DNA of 64,000 nucleotides from Arcticibacter tournemirensis (GTDB lineage Bacteria; Bacteroidota; Bacteroidia; Sphingobacteriales; Sphingobacteriaceae), in assembly GCF_006716645.1 (NCBI RefSeq), contig NZ_VFPL01000001.1, positions 2,232,001-2,296,000 of the forward strand, in the 5' to 3' direction. The translations under genes and the position numbers were made by a program. Position 1 is the first letter of the stretch. Each line of letters begins with the position of its first letter. Below, in pieces: positions 1 through 9,025 of this stretch. Below the pieces are notes generated by a model, which saw only the letters and a program-made list of their open reading frames with translations, made no database searches and was not told the origin of the DNA.

Positions 1-2
1 AT

Positions 3-632
3 AAATACGAACATCTTTATGGATTAAATATAAAGGAGTTACTGGCAAAGAATTTAGGGATTGAATCTACCGATATAAAGATACTAAATGATGCCTGCGG
101 CTTTTTACAGGGTGAGGTATTAGGAACACTTGATTCGCAATATGATTCTGTAATGGGCTTTACCCTTGGAACTGGATTAGGGTCTGCGCTATACAGGGAT
201 GGGGAGGTAACAGACGCCGATTTATGGCGTATGCCATTTCGGGATGGTATTGCCGAAGATTACCTGTCTACACGTTGGTTTATCAGAAGATATAAGGAAC
301 TAAAGGGCGAAGATGTAAAGGATGTAAAACATTTACTTGAACGCCTGGATCAGGAACCGACCGTAGCTGAGATGTTCGTTGAGTTTGGCAATACGCTTGG
401 GACCTTCCTAAATGAATGCATCAATGCAAATCACCCCGAAGCAATAGTCCTTGGCGGAAACATTTCCAAATCCCCTGAACTATATCTTAAGCATACAGAA
501 AAGGTTCTGGCAGAAGCTGGCAATAATGTTCCTATAACCCTAGCAAAGCTTGGCGAAGAAGCAGCCCTGATTGGTGGTGCGGGTGTGTGGAAGAAAGTGT
601 TAACAGGTGATAAACAGCTGGTTAATAAATAA
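3..632 (+). CDS. ROK-family sugar kinase, C-terminal part
   Basis: The gene is open at the left window edge; the frame can be read from base 3, so at least the N-terminal ATP-binding strands are outside. The visible part carries a NDA motif followed by GFLQGE, where ROK kinases have the catalytic Asp region, and LGTGLGSALY, a variant of the phosphate-binding GTGxGGG loop. Later, VLGGNISKSPELY matches the conserved ROK C-terminal glycine-rich strand. ROK kinases phosphorylate hexoses such as glucose or N-acetyl sugars in the cytoplasm; the substrate cannot be told here. The zinc-binding CxCGxxGC motif typical of many ROK proteins is not visible. Tandem hairpins follow the stop. Confidence 0.8.
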   Translation, partial: KYEHLYGLNIKELLAKNLGIESTDIKILNDACGFLQGEVLGTLDSQYDSVMGFTLGTGLGSALYRDGEVTDADLWRMPFRDGIAEDYLSTRWFIRRYKELKGEDVKDVKHLLERLDQEPTVAEMFVEFGNTLGTFLNECINANHPEAIVLGGNISKSPELYLKHTEKVLAEAGNNVPITLAKLGEEAALIGGAGVWKKVLTGDKQLVNK

Positions 633-667
633 CAGCTGAATAAGAATTACTATTCCAATGCAAAGAG

Positions 668-722
668 AAAGAGCAGCGGTTGCTCTTTACAGACTGTCGT
701 AGCCGGCAGTCTGTTTTATTAT
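668..722 (+). terminator. Tandem hairpins, probable intrinsic terminator
   Basis: Two perfect 8-bp stems lie back to back after the kinase stop. The first is aaagagca/tgctcttt (668-675 with 681-688). The second is acagactg/cagtctgt (689-696 with 707-714), followed by a T-rich tail to 722. The second has the form of a rho-independent terminator; the first may reinforce it. Confidence 0.7.
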
Positions 723-782
723 TTTCTTTCTGCAAATTCTGATTACATTTGATGTCAAATTGACTGTCATAGGATATCATAC

Positions 783-1646
783 ATGGTCTTTGTTCTTCTA
801 AGTATTTGCTGCAGTGTTATCGTTTCCATTCTTTTAAAGCTTGCAAAACGGTATGAGATAAACATACCTCAGGCCGTGGTATGGAATTATCCCGTTGCTG
901 CATTTTTTACTTTTATAATCTATCGTCCTGATCTGACCGGTTTACATATAGCCACGGCGCCAGTAACTGTGTATTTACTTCTCGGCATTCTGTTGCCTTC
1001 TCTGTTTGTGATATTGGGCCTATCAGTCCGTTACACAGGCATCGTTAGAACCGATCTGGCGCAAAGGCTTTCTCTTTTTATTCCACTTCTAACCGCTTTC
1101 CTGTTTTTCAAAGAACAGGTGTCGATGATTAAGCTTACCGGAATTATAATGGGTTTTATAGCAATTGTATGTACTATACCCTGGCAAAAAGGAACCAGAA
1201 AGTCTGAGAAGCTTGCTTCCTGGATTTATCCTTTGATGGTCTTCGCAGGTATGGGTGTTATTGACGTCTTATTTAAACAGATTGCAGTCTATAGAGGACT
1301 GCCTTATACGACATCTCTCTTTATTGTCCTTCTACTGGCATTCATCATTTCGGTTATTACATTAGTGCTTTTTATCGTTACAGGGAAGGCCAAATTTAAC
1401 TGGGTGAATTTTGTGTCAGGTTTGATACTTGGCTTTTTCAACTTTGGTAATATTTTGTTCTACCTGAAAGCACATCGGGCCCTTCCTGAAAATCCTTCCC
1501 TCGTATTTTCGGCAATGAATATTGGTGTAATAGTTGCTGGCGCTATTGTAGGCGTGTTTTTATTTAAAGAGCGACTTAGCATAGTAAATAAGATCGGGAT
1601 CGTCATAGCCGTTATCTCGATATTAGTTATATCATTGGCTGGGTAA
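783..1646 (+). CDS. EamA/DMT-superfamily permease
   Basis: This 287-residue, strongly hydrophobic protein has about ten membrane segments in two similar halves, the EamA arrangement of drug/metabolite transporters. The second half starts near residue 145 (SWIYPLMVFAGMGVIDVLFK) and ends in GIVIAVISILVISL. It sits in the inner membrane and probably moves a small metabolite; the substrate is unknown. A TACATTTG box at 744-751 resembles the Bacteroidota -7 element and is well placed, but no clear -33 is seen. The next gene is convergent, with only 16 bases between. Confidence 0.75.
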   Translation: MVFVLLSICCSVIVSILLKLAKRYEINIPQAVVWNYPVAAFFTFIIYRPDLTGLHIATAPVTVYLLLGILLPSLFVILGLSVRYTGIVRTDLAQRLSLFIPLLTAFLFFKEQVSMIKLTGIIMGFIAIVCTIPWQKGTRKSEKLASWIYPLMVFAGMGVIDVLFKQIAVYRGLPYTTSLFIVLLLAFIISVITLVLFIVTGKAKFNWVNFVSGLILGFFNFGNILFYLKAHRALPENPSLVFSAMNIGVIVAGAIVGVFLFKERLSIVNKIGIVIAVISILVISLAG

Positions 1647-1662
1647 CTTCCCGCTAACTGAT

Positions 1663-2298
1663 TTAAAAAAAGTCTGTTATTTCCGGCATGTTCATCATTA
1701 TTTCATTCAGGTGATCCATGTTTTCTTTTGTCCCTGAGATCTGCAATACTGCATTTAATGTGTTGTTGTGCTTGGAGATCTGGACGGTCTTGCTTTTAAG
1801 CCTGTTCGCTTTTATTTTCTCTTCCAGAAGGGAGAGACTAGCACAATCTCCATCCCTGAAATTGATATTAACCGTTTTGTTCTTCTGAAGATTTTCAATA
1901 AGCCTTTCCACCCTGGTAACAAGCGATAAGATAATAAAAGTAAGAACGGTAAATATAAGGGCGATCCCATAATATCCAATTCCCACAGCCATGCCAATAG
2001 CTGCAGTTGTCCATATTACAGCCGCAGTAGTAAGGCCAAGAACAGAAAGCTTGTCTTTAAAGATAACCCCTGCTCCAATGAATCCTATTCCGGTAATAAT
2101 GTTGGCAGAAATGCGGTCGTCACTACCATCACCATATCGGGATACTATGGTAAAAAGTGTAGAGCCGAGGCAGATGAGAACAATGGTCCTGAAGCCTGTA
2201 GACTTATTTCTGAATTCGCGTTCAAAGCCTATAATACCCCCGCAAATGATAGATATAATGATACTGACCAGATCCTGATATTCGATAGAAAAATCCAT
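1663..2298 (-). CDS. MgtC/SapB-family membrane protein
   Basis: The protein has 211 residues. The N-terminal ~130 residues are membrane-embedded and show the MgtC signature: GGIIGFEREFRNKSTGFRT, CLGSTLFT, and TGIGFIGAGVIFKD. The C-terminal ~75 residues form a soluble, ACT-like tail. MgtC proteins are inner-membrane factors tied to growth at low magnesium and to control of the F-type ATPase in some pathogens; in free-living bacteria their role is poorly known. No magnesium-sensing leader was recognised upstream (2299-2399). It is convergent with the EamA gene. Confidence 0.85.
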   Translation of the reverse strand: MDFSIEYQDLVSIIISIICGGIIGFEREFRNKSTGFRTIVLICLGSTLFTIVSRYGDGSDDRISANIITGIGFIGAGVIFKDKLSVLGLTTAAVIWTTAAIGMAVGIGYYGIALIFTVLTFIILSLVTRVERLIENLQKNKTVNINFRDGDCASLSLLEEKIKANRLKSKTVQISKHNNTLNAVLQISGTKENMDHLNEIMMNMPEITDFF

Positions 2299-2399
2299 AG
2301 TATGTAAAGATGCTAAGTTCGAACCTTTTTAACGAAAAAAGGTTTGAAACAATATAAAGTTGTCCCCGTTGTAAATAGATAACCTTTGGAGGACATCGT

Positions 2400-2573
2400 A
2401 TGAAAACACCATCAAAAGACGAGGATAACAAACCAGTTACTGAAGGCCCTTTATCGGAAAAGGACGAGGTAAAGAAAGCAGAAGACAGAACCCGGAAAGC
2501 CCAGGATAAGGCCAGTGTAGCTTCGGAACTAAAAATCAGATCAAAGGATAATCCAGATAATAAGGAAGAGTAA
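2400..2573 (+). CDS. Small highly charged protein (57 aa)
   Basis: An ATG at 2400 is preceded by a good ribosome-binding site (ggagg, 2387-2391) at 8-base spacing. It opens a 57-residue frame starting MKTPSKDEDNK and ending DNPDNKEE. The product is rich in Lys, Glu, Asp and Gln, has no hydrophobic segment and no Cys, and is probably disordered or helical in the cytoplasm. It is divergent from the MgtC gene. I recognise no family. The RBS and composition are the only evidence that it is real. Confidence 0.5.
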   Translation: MKTPSKDEDNKPVTEGPLSEKDEVKKAEDRTRKAQDKASVASELKIRSKDNPDNKEE

Positions 2574-2627
2574 TCTTTACCGAAAGCAGACCAGGAGGTT
2601 ATAAACAGCGTTATCTGAGGTTATAAA

Positions 2628-2660
2628 TTTGGCATATAAAAGCAATTTTATCTAAGTTTG
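2628..2660 (+). promoter_or_regulatory. Bacteroidota-type promoter for the NCS2 permease
   Basis: TTTG at 2628-2631 and TAAGTTTG at 2653-2660 match the -33 and -7 (TAnnTTTG) elements of the Bacteroidota primary sigma factor, separated by 21 bases. The predicted transcript would start about 14-20 bases before the ATG at 2681, leaving no room for a purine riboswitch. Confidence 0.5.
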
Positions 2661-2680
2661 GTCCATCAGCATTCACATAA

Positions 2681-3985
2681 ATGGATTCATATTTTGGGCT
2701 AAAGAAAAATGGCAGCACGGTATCAACTGAAGTCATTGCAGGTATCTCTTCTTTTCTTGCTACCTCATACATTATTATTGTCAACCCATCAGTTCTAAGT
2801 CAGACCGGGATGCCTTTTACGGGTGTTCTTACGGCGACAGTAATAGTTTCTTTTTTTAGCAGTGTAATGATGGGGCTTTATGCCCGAAATCCCATTCTTG
2901 TAGCGCCGGGTATGGGGCTTAATGCTTTTTTCACCTTTTCGGTGGTTTTTGGACTTAACGTATCCTGGCAGGTGGCGCTCGGCGCTGTATTCTGGTCGGG
3001 CATAGTTTTTTTCCTTCTTTCTGTTTTTAATATCCGGACGCATATTGTAAAAGCTATACCACGTCCGCTTCGTTATGCTGTATCTGCTGGAATAGGTCTC
3101 TTCATCACGATGATTGGTCTATCCAATGCAAAGTTCATTGTGCCCAATCCCGCCACTCTAGTTTCTTTAGGCCCTATAACACCGGCTCTTCTTACATTCG
3201 TTGCAGGCCTGTTTGTAACTGCGATACTGGTAATGCGTAACGTAAAAGGGGGTATTCTGTTAGGTATCTTTTTTACGACACTTGCTGCTTATCCCATCGG
3301 TCGTTTGTGGGGAGTGGGTACAGATGTCCTTATAAGCTGGAAGGGGCTGTTTGCAGCGCCGGACTTTAGTTTGCTGTTTCAACTTGACCTTGTTAATTCG
3401 CTAAGCTGGGCCGTATTGCCGGTCATCTTTGCTTTTGTATTTACAGATATGTTTGATAGTCTTTCGACCTTTGTTGGTATTGCCGAAGCTGCCAATTTAT
3501 TGGATGAACAGGGGGAACCCCTGAATATAAAGCGATCGCTCCTCACGGATGCTGTCTCTACAACCCTGGCAGGACTCGTAGGATCGAGCCCTGGTACGGC
3601 TTATATAGAATCGGCTGTAGGGGTGGAGGCAGGAGGACGAACCGGGTTAACAGCTGTAGTTGCAGGCTTATTGTTTTTGCCTTTTTTGTTTCTCGCACCT
3701 TTGTTATCCATCGTACCTGGTATTGCAACAGCACCGGCGCTGGTGCTGGTTGGTGTCTTTATGATCCGACCGGTTGTTAAAATAGACTGGATGAAACTCG
3801 ATGATGCGATACCCTGCTTCATTGCAATGGTTTTAATACCTTTTACTTATTCTATCACTCATGGAATTACGTGGGGATTTCTTAGCTGGACCATCTTGAA
3901 GTTTGCTTCGGGTAAAAAAGAGGAGATCAGCCCAGCGCTGCTGATTATCGACATATTTATAATTCTCGCTCTGGTCATCGGATAA
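2681..3985 (+). CDS. NCS2-family purine permease (AzgA/PbuG-like)
   Basis: This 434-residue inner-membrane protein has 12-14 predicted helices. It begins FGLKKNGSTVSTEVIAGISSFLATSYII and contains APGMGLNAFF and FTDMFDSLSTFVG, hallmarks of the AzgA-like branch that takes up adenine, guanine or hypoxanthine with protons. Length is as expected for the family (430-450). SSPGTAYIES near residue 305 fits the second substrate-binding helix pair. It probably salvages purine bases; the exact base preference cannot be read. No purine metabolism gene is adjacent. Confidence 0.88.
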   Translation: MDSYFGLKKNGSTVSTEVIAGISSFLATSYIIIVNPSVLSQTGMPFTGVLTATVIVSFFSSVMMGLYARNPILVAPGMGLNAFFTFSVVFGLNVSWQVALGAVFWSGIVFFLLSVFNIRTHIVKAIPRPLRYAVSAGIGLFITMIGLSNAKFIVPNPATLVSLGPITPALLTFVAGLFVTAILVMRNVKGGILLGIFFTTLAAYPIGRLWGVGTDVLISWKGLFAAPDFSLLFQLDLVNSLSWAVLPVIFAFVFTDMFDSLSTFVGIAEAANLLDEQGEPLNIKRSLLTDAVSTTLAGLVGSSPGTAYIESAVGVEAGGRTGLTAVVAGLLFLPFLFLAPLLSIVPGIATAPALVLVGVFMIRPVVKIDWMKLDDAIPCFIAMVLIPFTYSITHGITWGFLSWTILKFASGKKEEISPALLIIDIFIILALVIG

Positions 3986-3999
3986 TGCCGGATGCGGTG

Positions 4000-5025
4000 T
4001 TAACATTTATTAAATAAATCTTCTTCTGTGCTTTTGTTTTTCAAAAGATAGAGGACCACCTTTCTGTACAACTCATCAGGTAGAAATGGCTTTACCAGAA
4101 TGTCATCCATGCCCGTTTTTTCCACCCTCTCCTTAATTTCGTCCGGGAGGTTGGCTGTAAGTGCAATAATGGGTAATGTAACGCCATTCCCCCTCATTTT
4201 CCTGGTTGCCTCATCGCCGTCCATTACGGGCATTTGGATATCAATGAGTATTAGATGGTGTCTGGCGGGCTCGACGATATTAAGGGCTTCCAGTCCATTC
4301 GAAGCTACGTCAACAGTTGCTCCCCAGCGGTTTAGAAAAGATTTAGCAACTAGCACATTCATTGGATTATCTTCAACCAAAAGAATGTTTACACCAGTAA
4401 GAGGCCGCTCTGCTTCCTTTTTGATAGTGTCGCTGATGTTTTCATGCTCAATAGTTTTGAAGCTTTTTTCGAAGGTTTGAACAAAGTAAAAGACGGAACC
4501 TTTGCCTTCTTCACTTATTAACTCAAGGGAGGAGTTTTGTAATTCTAATAACCTTTTACAAATGGACAAGCCGAGGCCTGTGCCTCCGAAACTACGAGAT
4601 GTGGAAGAATCGGCTTGTGTAAACCTTTCAAAGATCACTTTTCGTTTTTCTTCAGATATACCTATTCCTGTATCCTGTACCTGTATTTTAAGGGCGACAG
4701 TATTTTCTGTCTGATCTTTAATGTCAATGCTCAACTCTACAAAGCCTGCCTGGGTGAATTTGATCGCATTATGAACAAGGTTAGTTAACACTTGAGACGT
4801 CCTGGTGGGATCGCCTTTCAGCATGCTTTGCAGGTGGGGATCGGTCTTCAATCTTAAATTAATGTTCTTTTCCTGTGCAAGTTCCTGTAATCCTTTGACA
4901 ACATTACCTGCGATAGAACCAATATCCATTTCTACATTTTCAAAAGAAACTTTACCCGCTTCGATTTTGCTATAGTCCAGGATATCATTAACAATTGCCA
5001 ACAGATTATTCGCCGAAAAAAGCAT
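4000..5025 (-). pseudogene. Hybrid histidine kinase, C-terminal part after frameshift (HisKA end, HATPase, receiver)
   Basis: The 341 residues start inside the HisKA dimerisation helix (LAIVNDILDYSKIEAGK). They continue through the HATPase domain with N-box NLVHNAIKF, G1 DTGIGIS and G2 GGTGLGLSICKRL. A receiver domain follows, with acidic pair VEDN, phosphoacceptor Asp in LILIDIQMPVMDG, and Lys in LVKPF. There is no natural start: the frame continues upstream as EKIRHLEV before the ATG at 5025. It is the missing half of the kinase at 5030-6388, displaced by one base. See that entry for the break. Confidence 0.85.
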
Positions 5026-5029
5026 TACC

Positions 5030-6388
5030 TCAAGATGCCTGATCTTCTCTTGGGTTGTTTTTAAGCAGCAAATGATTCATCCCGATTACTGAATTGAGAG
5101 GTGTCCTGATTTCGTGGCTCATGGTGCTTAAAAAATCGCTTTTTGCCACTGATCCTTGCTGAGCTTCCTCCCATGCTTTTTTTAATGTATACGACACCCG
5201 GTTAGACAAAACAAGCGACTGAAGAAAGAAGAAGCCAACATATCCGGCAAAGCTCAGTAATTGTAAAGGCGGAATAAAGCCCCAATAATGTAAAAGCGAA
5301 ATAACAAATACCGGCATTAAGGTAAAGGAGCTTAATAATGAATATACGGCCCCTGGTCTGTTGTTCTTATACGCCACCCAATACACGTAAGGTAAGTACG
5401 TGATACAAAACACCATCAGTATTAAAAAGGGATTTATTAAATTGGTAAAATAAATTGGATCGAGGCATAGAGAGGCTGCTGCAAAGCTAAGACATATAGT
5501 AACAATGACGTTTATGACACGGTCATGTACATCTTTGGGATACAGACTTTTGGTAAACAGTGAGAAGAGTCCGATGCCAAGAAACAGGCTGATGTATTCT
5601 AACCGTATAGTAATATACCAGCTTATATCTGGTAAAGCCGAATGCAAAATATAGTTTTCTGTTCCGATAATTCTGTAACTGTACACAACAGAATACATTG
5701 AAAAAAAAAGTATCGCTTTATCTCTGTTTCCGAGAAGAAAAAGACCAAGGAAAAAAAAACCGCCCATAAATAAGCACCCTGTCAGCAAAAGGTCAATAGC
5801 TTCCGTCTGCCGCCTTTTTAAGGCGACTATACTTTTTTTGCCTATTACCAATGATTTGCTGATACCACCATTTTTGTGTGAAAAATTAGCGATGTGTAAG
5901 ATCACATTTAATGTATCAATGCCTGGAAGAATATCAACCGCCTTATATTCCCAATAAGGAACAAAATCTTTTTTGTTAGTACTGACCTTCCCGTTAACTG
6001 CCACCAGTTTGCCATTTATAAATAGTTGATAGGCACAATAGACATCAGGCATTCCAATACGTAAAGGCTCATTCATTTTAGGCAGCAGGATAGTGAGCCT
6101 GTAGGTAGCAAATCCAAAAGCAGGAAGTGTTTTCCCATTTATAGCAATTTCATTCCATTTAGAAGGAAAGTTTACGCGAATACCTCTGTTAATTGTGAAG
6201 TCGTTGGGTTTTAGGAATCGATTCCAATAAAAATTCCATTCGCCGTCCAGTTTTATTTCAGTTGAAAATGATTGTTTACGTAAATCTAATACACCTTTTT
6301 TTGCAATCGGTGCTACAGATCCGAAACTATAGGAGATACTACAACATAACAATAGTAAGACAATATTCAAGCTCCTCATGGCTATCAT
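5030..6388 (-). pseudogene. Hybrid histidine kinase, N-terminal part (7TMR-DISM sensor, HisKA start), frameshifted
   Basis: A signal peptide is followed by a periplasmic jelly-roll domain (about 25-180; LDGEWNFYWNRFL), seven membrane helices (about 195-410; 7TMR-DISM type), then the start of HisKA with H-box FLSTMSHEIRTPLNSVIGM. The frame ends at NNPREDQAS and a stop. Removing one base in the stretch near 5045-5050 (ccaagagaag on the coding strand) joins it to the part at 4000-5025 as a standard sensor-kinase-receiver protein of about 790 residues. Either the gene is inactive, or this is a sequencing error or recoding site. The shift separates the phosphoacceptor His from the ATPase. Confidence 0.85.
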
Positions 6389-6449
6389 AATGCTACAAAG
6401 TATTCTTCCCTTGATACATGCTTTATTATGTTTTGTTTAGCAACCGGCA

Positions 6450-8021
6450 TTACTTCTTTCTGTTCAGATCAAGATCATGAAAGTCGAAGCTGAAGTCGGT
6501 AAGGGGAGATATTGCTTTCATTTTAAAGCTGGATGCATTTCCTTCGTTGTCTAATACAAACATAGCGAAAGCATCGGCATCAAGGCTTCTGTCGTCCCAC
6601 TTAACAATAAAAGTATTTCCTTTATAGGGCAACATTTCGCCCTTAAGCCGTCGTGATTTTTGCGATTCGAATAACAGTTTATTCCCTTCTTGTTTTATAA
6701 CAACATCACCGAACCAGTGGTCATTGTACGTGCCTGTAAATACATTATTTTCACCGTTGTAAGAGCTGTTTTTTTGAGCCTCCTCTATTGTTTTCCATAT
6801 GCCTTGAGTAACTTCCATTGCTTCCTTCTGAGCGGAATGAAAGTTTTCTTCATTCTGTTTTATTCTGTCGATCCCTTTTATTCCGAGAAAGCGGTCTTTA
6901 ATTGTGTTCGTGATCGCTGTAAAAGCGTAGCCTGATTGCTGATTCGTTAAAACAATGATACCAAGCTTCATTTCCGGAATGAGAGTGACCTGCGTCACAA
7001 TTCCTGCCAGGCCTCCGGTGTGTGACACTTGTTTGTATCCTTTCACATCAGTAAGAAGCCACCCTAAGCCATAGGCGCCGAAATGACTGTTATAAGGAGG
7101 CTGAGTGTTAACCGGTAGAATAGTTTGGGCTGACCACATTTCGCTATGCTGAGATTTACTGAATAGTTGCTTTCCTGTATTTTGTATAACACCTTCATTC
7201 AACTGCGTATTTACCCATTTACACATATCCACAATATTGCTGTAAATACCTCCTGCGGCATTAGCCGGTTCACTAATATCACGATCTATGACTTTTAGCC
7301 CGCCGTTTACAGGTGCATGAGGATCTATCACATTTGACTTATCTTTAATTCTGGTATAGGAAGCCGCGCTTCCGGTCATGCCTAAGGGCCTCATTATACG
7401 GGTTTCAATAAACTCTTCCCAACTAATGCCCGATGCCCTTTTAATAACCTCACCTGCCACTATATACAGAAGGTTGTCGTAGTCAAACTTGGTCCGGAAT
7501 CCGGATACAGGCTTTAAGTACCTAAGATTATGAATGATTTCATCTGTTGTAAACTCAGCTCCTCCAGGCCAGATCATCAGGTCGCCCGCGCCGAGCCCCA
7601 GTCCGCTTCGGTGTGTCAACAAGTCCCTTATAGTGAATTCATCAGAAACATAAGGATTATATAACTTAAATTCAGGTATATAGTAGTTTACCTTGTCATC
7701 CCATTTGAGCTTTCCCTCTTCTATAAGGATTGCGAGAGCAGCAGCTGTAAAAGCTTTACTATTTGAGGCTATGGCAAATAATATATGTTCATCGGTTTTT
7801 TCGCCGGATGTGAGAGAACGAACTCCATATCCCTTAGAGTGAATAACCTTCCCGTCTTTTACAATGGCCAGGGCAATACCTGGAACATCGAACGTTTTCA
7901 TCGTGTTGGTTACCAGGCGGTCTATTTCTCCCGATGAAATTACCTGAGCGTTTAGATGGCCTGTAAAACTGAAAAGCAAGAAAAAGGATGAGAGAATCAA
8001 TTTCTGCGTATAAGACTTCAT
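6450..8021 (-). CDS. Exported serine hydrolase, beta-lactamase fold (PF00144)
   Basis: A signal peptide (FFLLFSFTGHLNAQ) precedes a class C beta-lactamase/D-Ala peptidase-like domain. Catalytic S-x-x-K is SNSK (Ser86, Lys89), the Tyr motif is YDN near residue 185, and the third motif is HTG (SHTGGLAG). The last ~100 residues match the beta-barrel tail (DUF3471-like: VFTGTYNDHWFGDVVIK) common in this group. The 523-residue length is typical. It probably cleaves a peptide, ester or beta-lactam in the periplasm; such proteins are seldom true resistance enzymes. It is read away from the AraC-type gene. Confidence 0.85.
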   Translation of the reverse strand: MKSYTQKLILSSFFLLFSFTGHLNAQVISSGEIDRLVTNTMKTFDVPGIALAIVKDGKVIHSKGYGVRSLTSGEKTDEHILFAIASNSKAFTAAALAILIEEGKLKWDDKVNYYIPEFKLYNPYVSDEFTIRDLLTHRSGLGLGAGDLMIWPGGAEFTTDEIIHNLRYLKPVSGFRTKFDYDNLLYIVAGEVIKRASGISWEEFIETRIMRPLGMTGSAASYTRIKDKSNVIDPHAPVNGGLKVIDRDISEPANAAGGIYSNIVDMCKWVNTQLNEGVIQNTGKQLFSKSQHSEMWSAQTILPVNTQPPYNSHFGAYGLGWLLTDVKGYKQVSHTGGLAGIVTQVTLIPEMKLGIIVLTNQQSGYAFTAITNTIKDRFLGIKGIDRIKQNEENFHSAQKEAMEVTQGIWKTIEEAQKNSSYNGENNVFTGTYNDHWFGDVVIKQEGNKLLFESQKSRRLKGEMLPYKGNTFIVKWDDRSLDADAFAMFVLDNEGNASSFKMKAISPLTDFSFDFHDLDLNRKK

Positions 8022-8257
8022 GATGTGTTAAGATTGTGTGTCTTTCTATATCAACAATGAATATACGGAAAGGAATTTGATTCAAAAGTATTAATGTAGA
8101 TAAGTCATATGCGACAATATGACTGGCCCTTCTACTGATGTAAAGAATAGCAGTTAAGAGCACGGCGTAGACCTGTTTTGAGATGCCGAATTAAATCATT
8201 ATATTTAATTTCTCCGTTAAGAAATGTCCCTTTTAGAATAAAACAGCAGAAGTAGTT

Positions 8258-8818
8258 TTGAAATTTTACATCCGAAATATGGTCTGCATTCGTTGCAAAA
8301 TGGTTGTAAAGCAGGAGCTTAAAAAGCTGGGCCTTCATTATGTAGTCGTGGAACTGGGAGAAGTGGAAATTCTGGAAGATATTTCAGTTGCTCAAAAAGA
8401 TGAGTTTAGCACTGCCTTACTTCGGTTTGGTCTGGAGTTGATGGATAACAAAAAGAGCATTCTGATTGAAAAGATTAAAAATGTAATCGTTGAACTGATT
8501 CATCATACAGAAGCGCCCTTAAAGACGAATTTCTCAGATCATTTAAGCGAAAGATTGAATCACGACTACACCTACCTTGCGAACTTGTTTTCCGAAGTTG
8601 AGGGGATTACCATCGAGCATTATATTATTACTCATAAAATAGAAAGAGTAAAGGAGTTGCTTGTATACGACGAACTATCACTAAAGGAAATCTCTTACAA
8701 ATTACATTACAGTAGTATTGCTCATCTATCTAATCAGTTTAAGAAGATAACAGGCTTAACTCCTTCGCATTTTAAGAAGCTTAAAGACTATAGACGTCAG
8801 GGCATTGAAAATGTGTGA
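8258..8818 (+). CDS. AraC-type regulator with CxxC HMA-like N-terminal domain
   Basis: The 186-residue protein has two parts. Residues 1-70 (MKFYIRNMVCIRCKMVVKQEL...) have the length, strand-helix pattern and MxCxxC-like motif (Cys10, Cys13) of a ferredoxin-like HMA metal-binding fold. Residues 85-180 form the AraC DNA-binding domain with two helix-turn-helix units (LSLKEISYKLHYSSIAHLSNQFKKITGLTPSHFKK). The start used is TTG at 8258, because the first beta strand would be lost from the ATG at 8279. It may sense a metal or a thiol-reactive signal; this is inference. It is divergent from the serine hydrolase gene, a possible target. Confidence 0.8.
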   Translation: MKFYIRNMVCIRCKMVVKQELKKLGLHYVVVELGEVEILEDISVAQKDEFSTALLRFGLELMDNKKSILIEKIKNVIVELIHHTEAPLKTNFSDHLSERLNHDYTYLANLFSEVEGITIEHYIITHKIERVKELLVYDELSLKEISYKLHYSSIAHLSNQFKKITGLTPSHFKKLKDYRRQGIENV

Positions 8819-8870
8819 ATCATGTAACTCTTTTCAAAAGAAGTGTAACTATCCGGCTCAATCGGCGGCG

Positions 8871-8878
8871 TATCTTTG
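8871..8878 (+). promoter_or_regulatory. Possible -7 element upstream of the glycosyltransferase gene
   Basis: TATCTTTG matches TAnnTTTG. No good -33 TTTG lies at the expected distance, and the start codon is about 150 bases downstream, so the transcript would have a long leader. Confidence 0.25.
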
Positions 8879-9025
8879 TTCAGTGAGAATATTCACCTTA
8901 TATAGTGCCATAAAATGAGAATAGACACAGCATTGATTGTTGATTGTCTGTATGTTTTCGCAAAAACTGTCTCATTATTTTACCATGACTCATAGCAGAA
9001 CCTCTGCTTTTAAAACCCCAACAAC

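Noticed and set aside
2571-2680. Purine riboswitch before the NCS2 permease
   Set aside because: The promoter places transcript start only ~15-20 bases before the ATG, and the conserved three-way junction bases are not seen.
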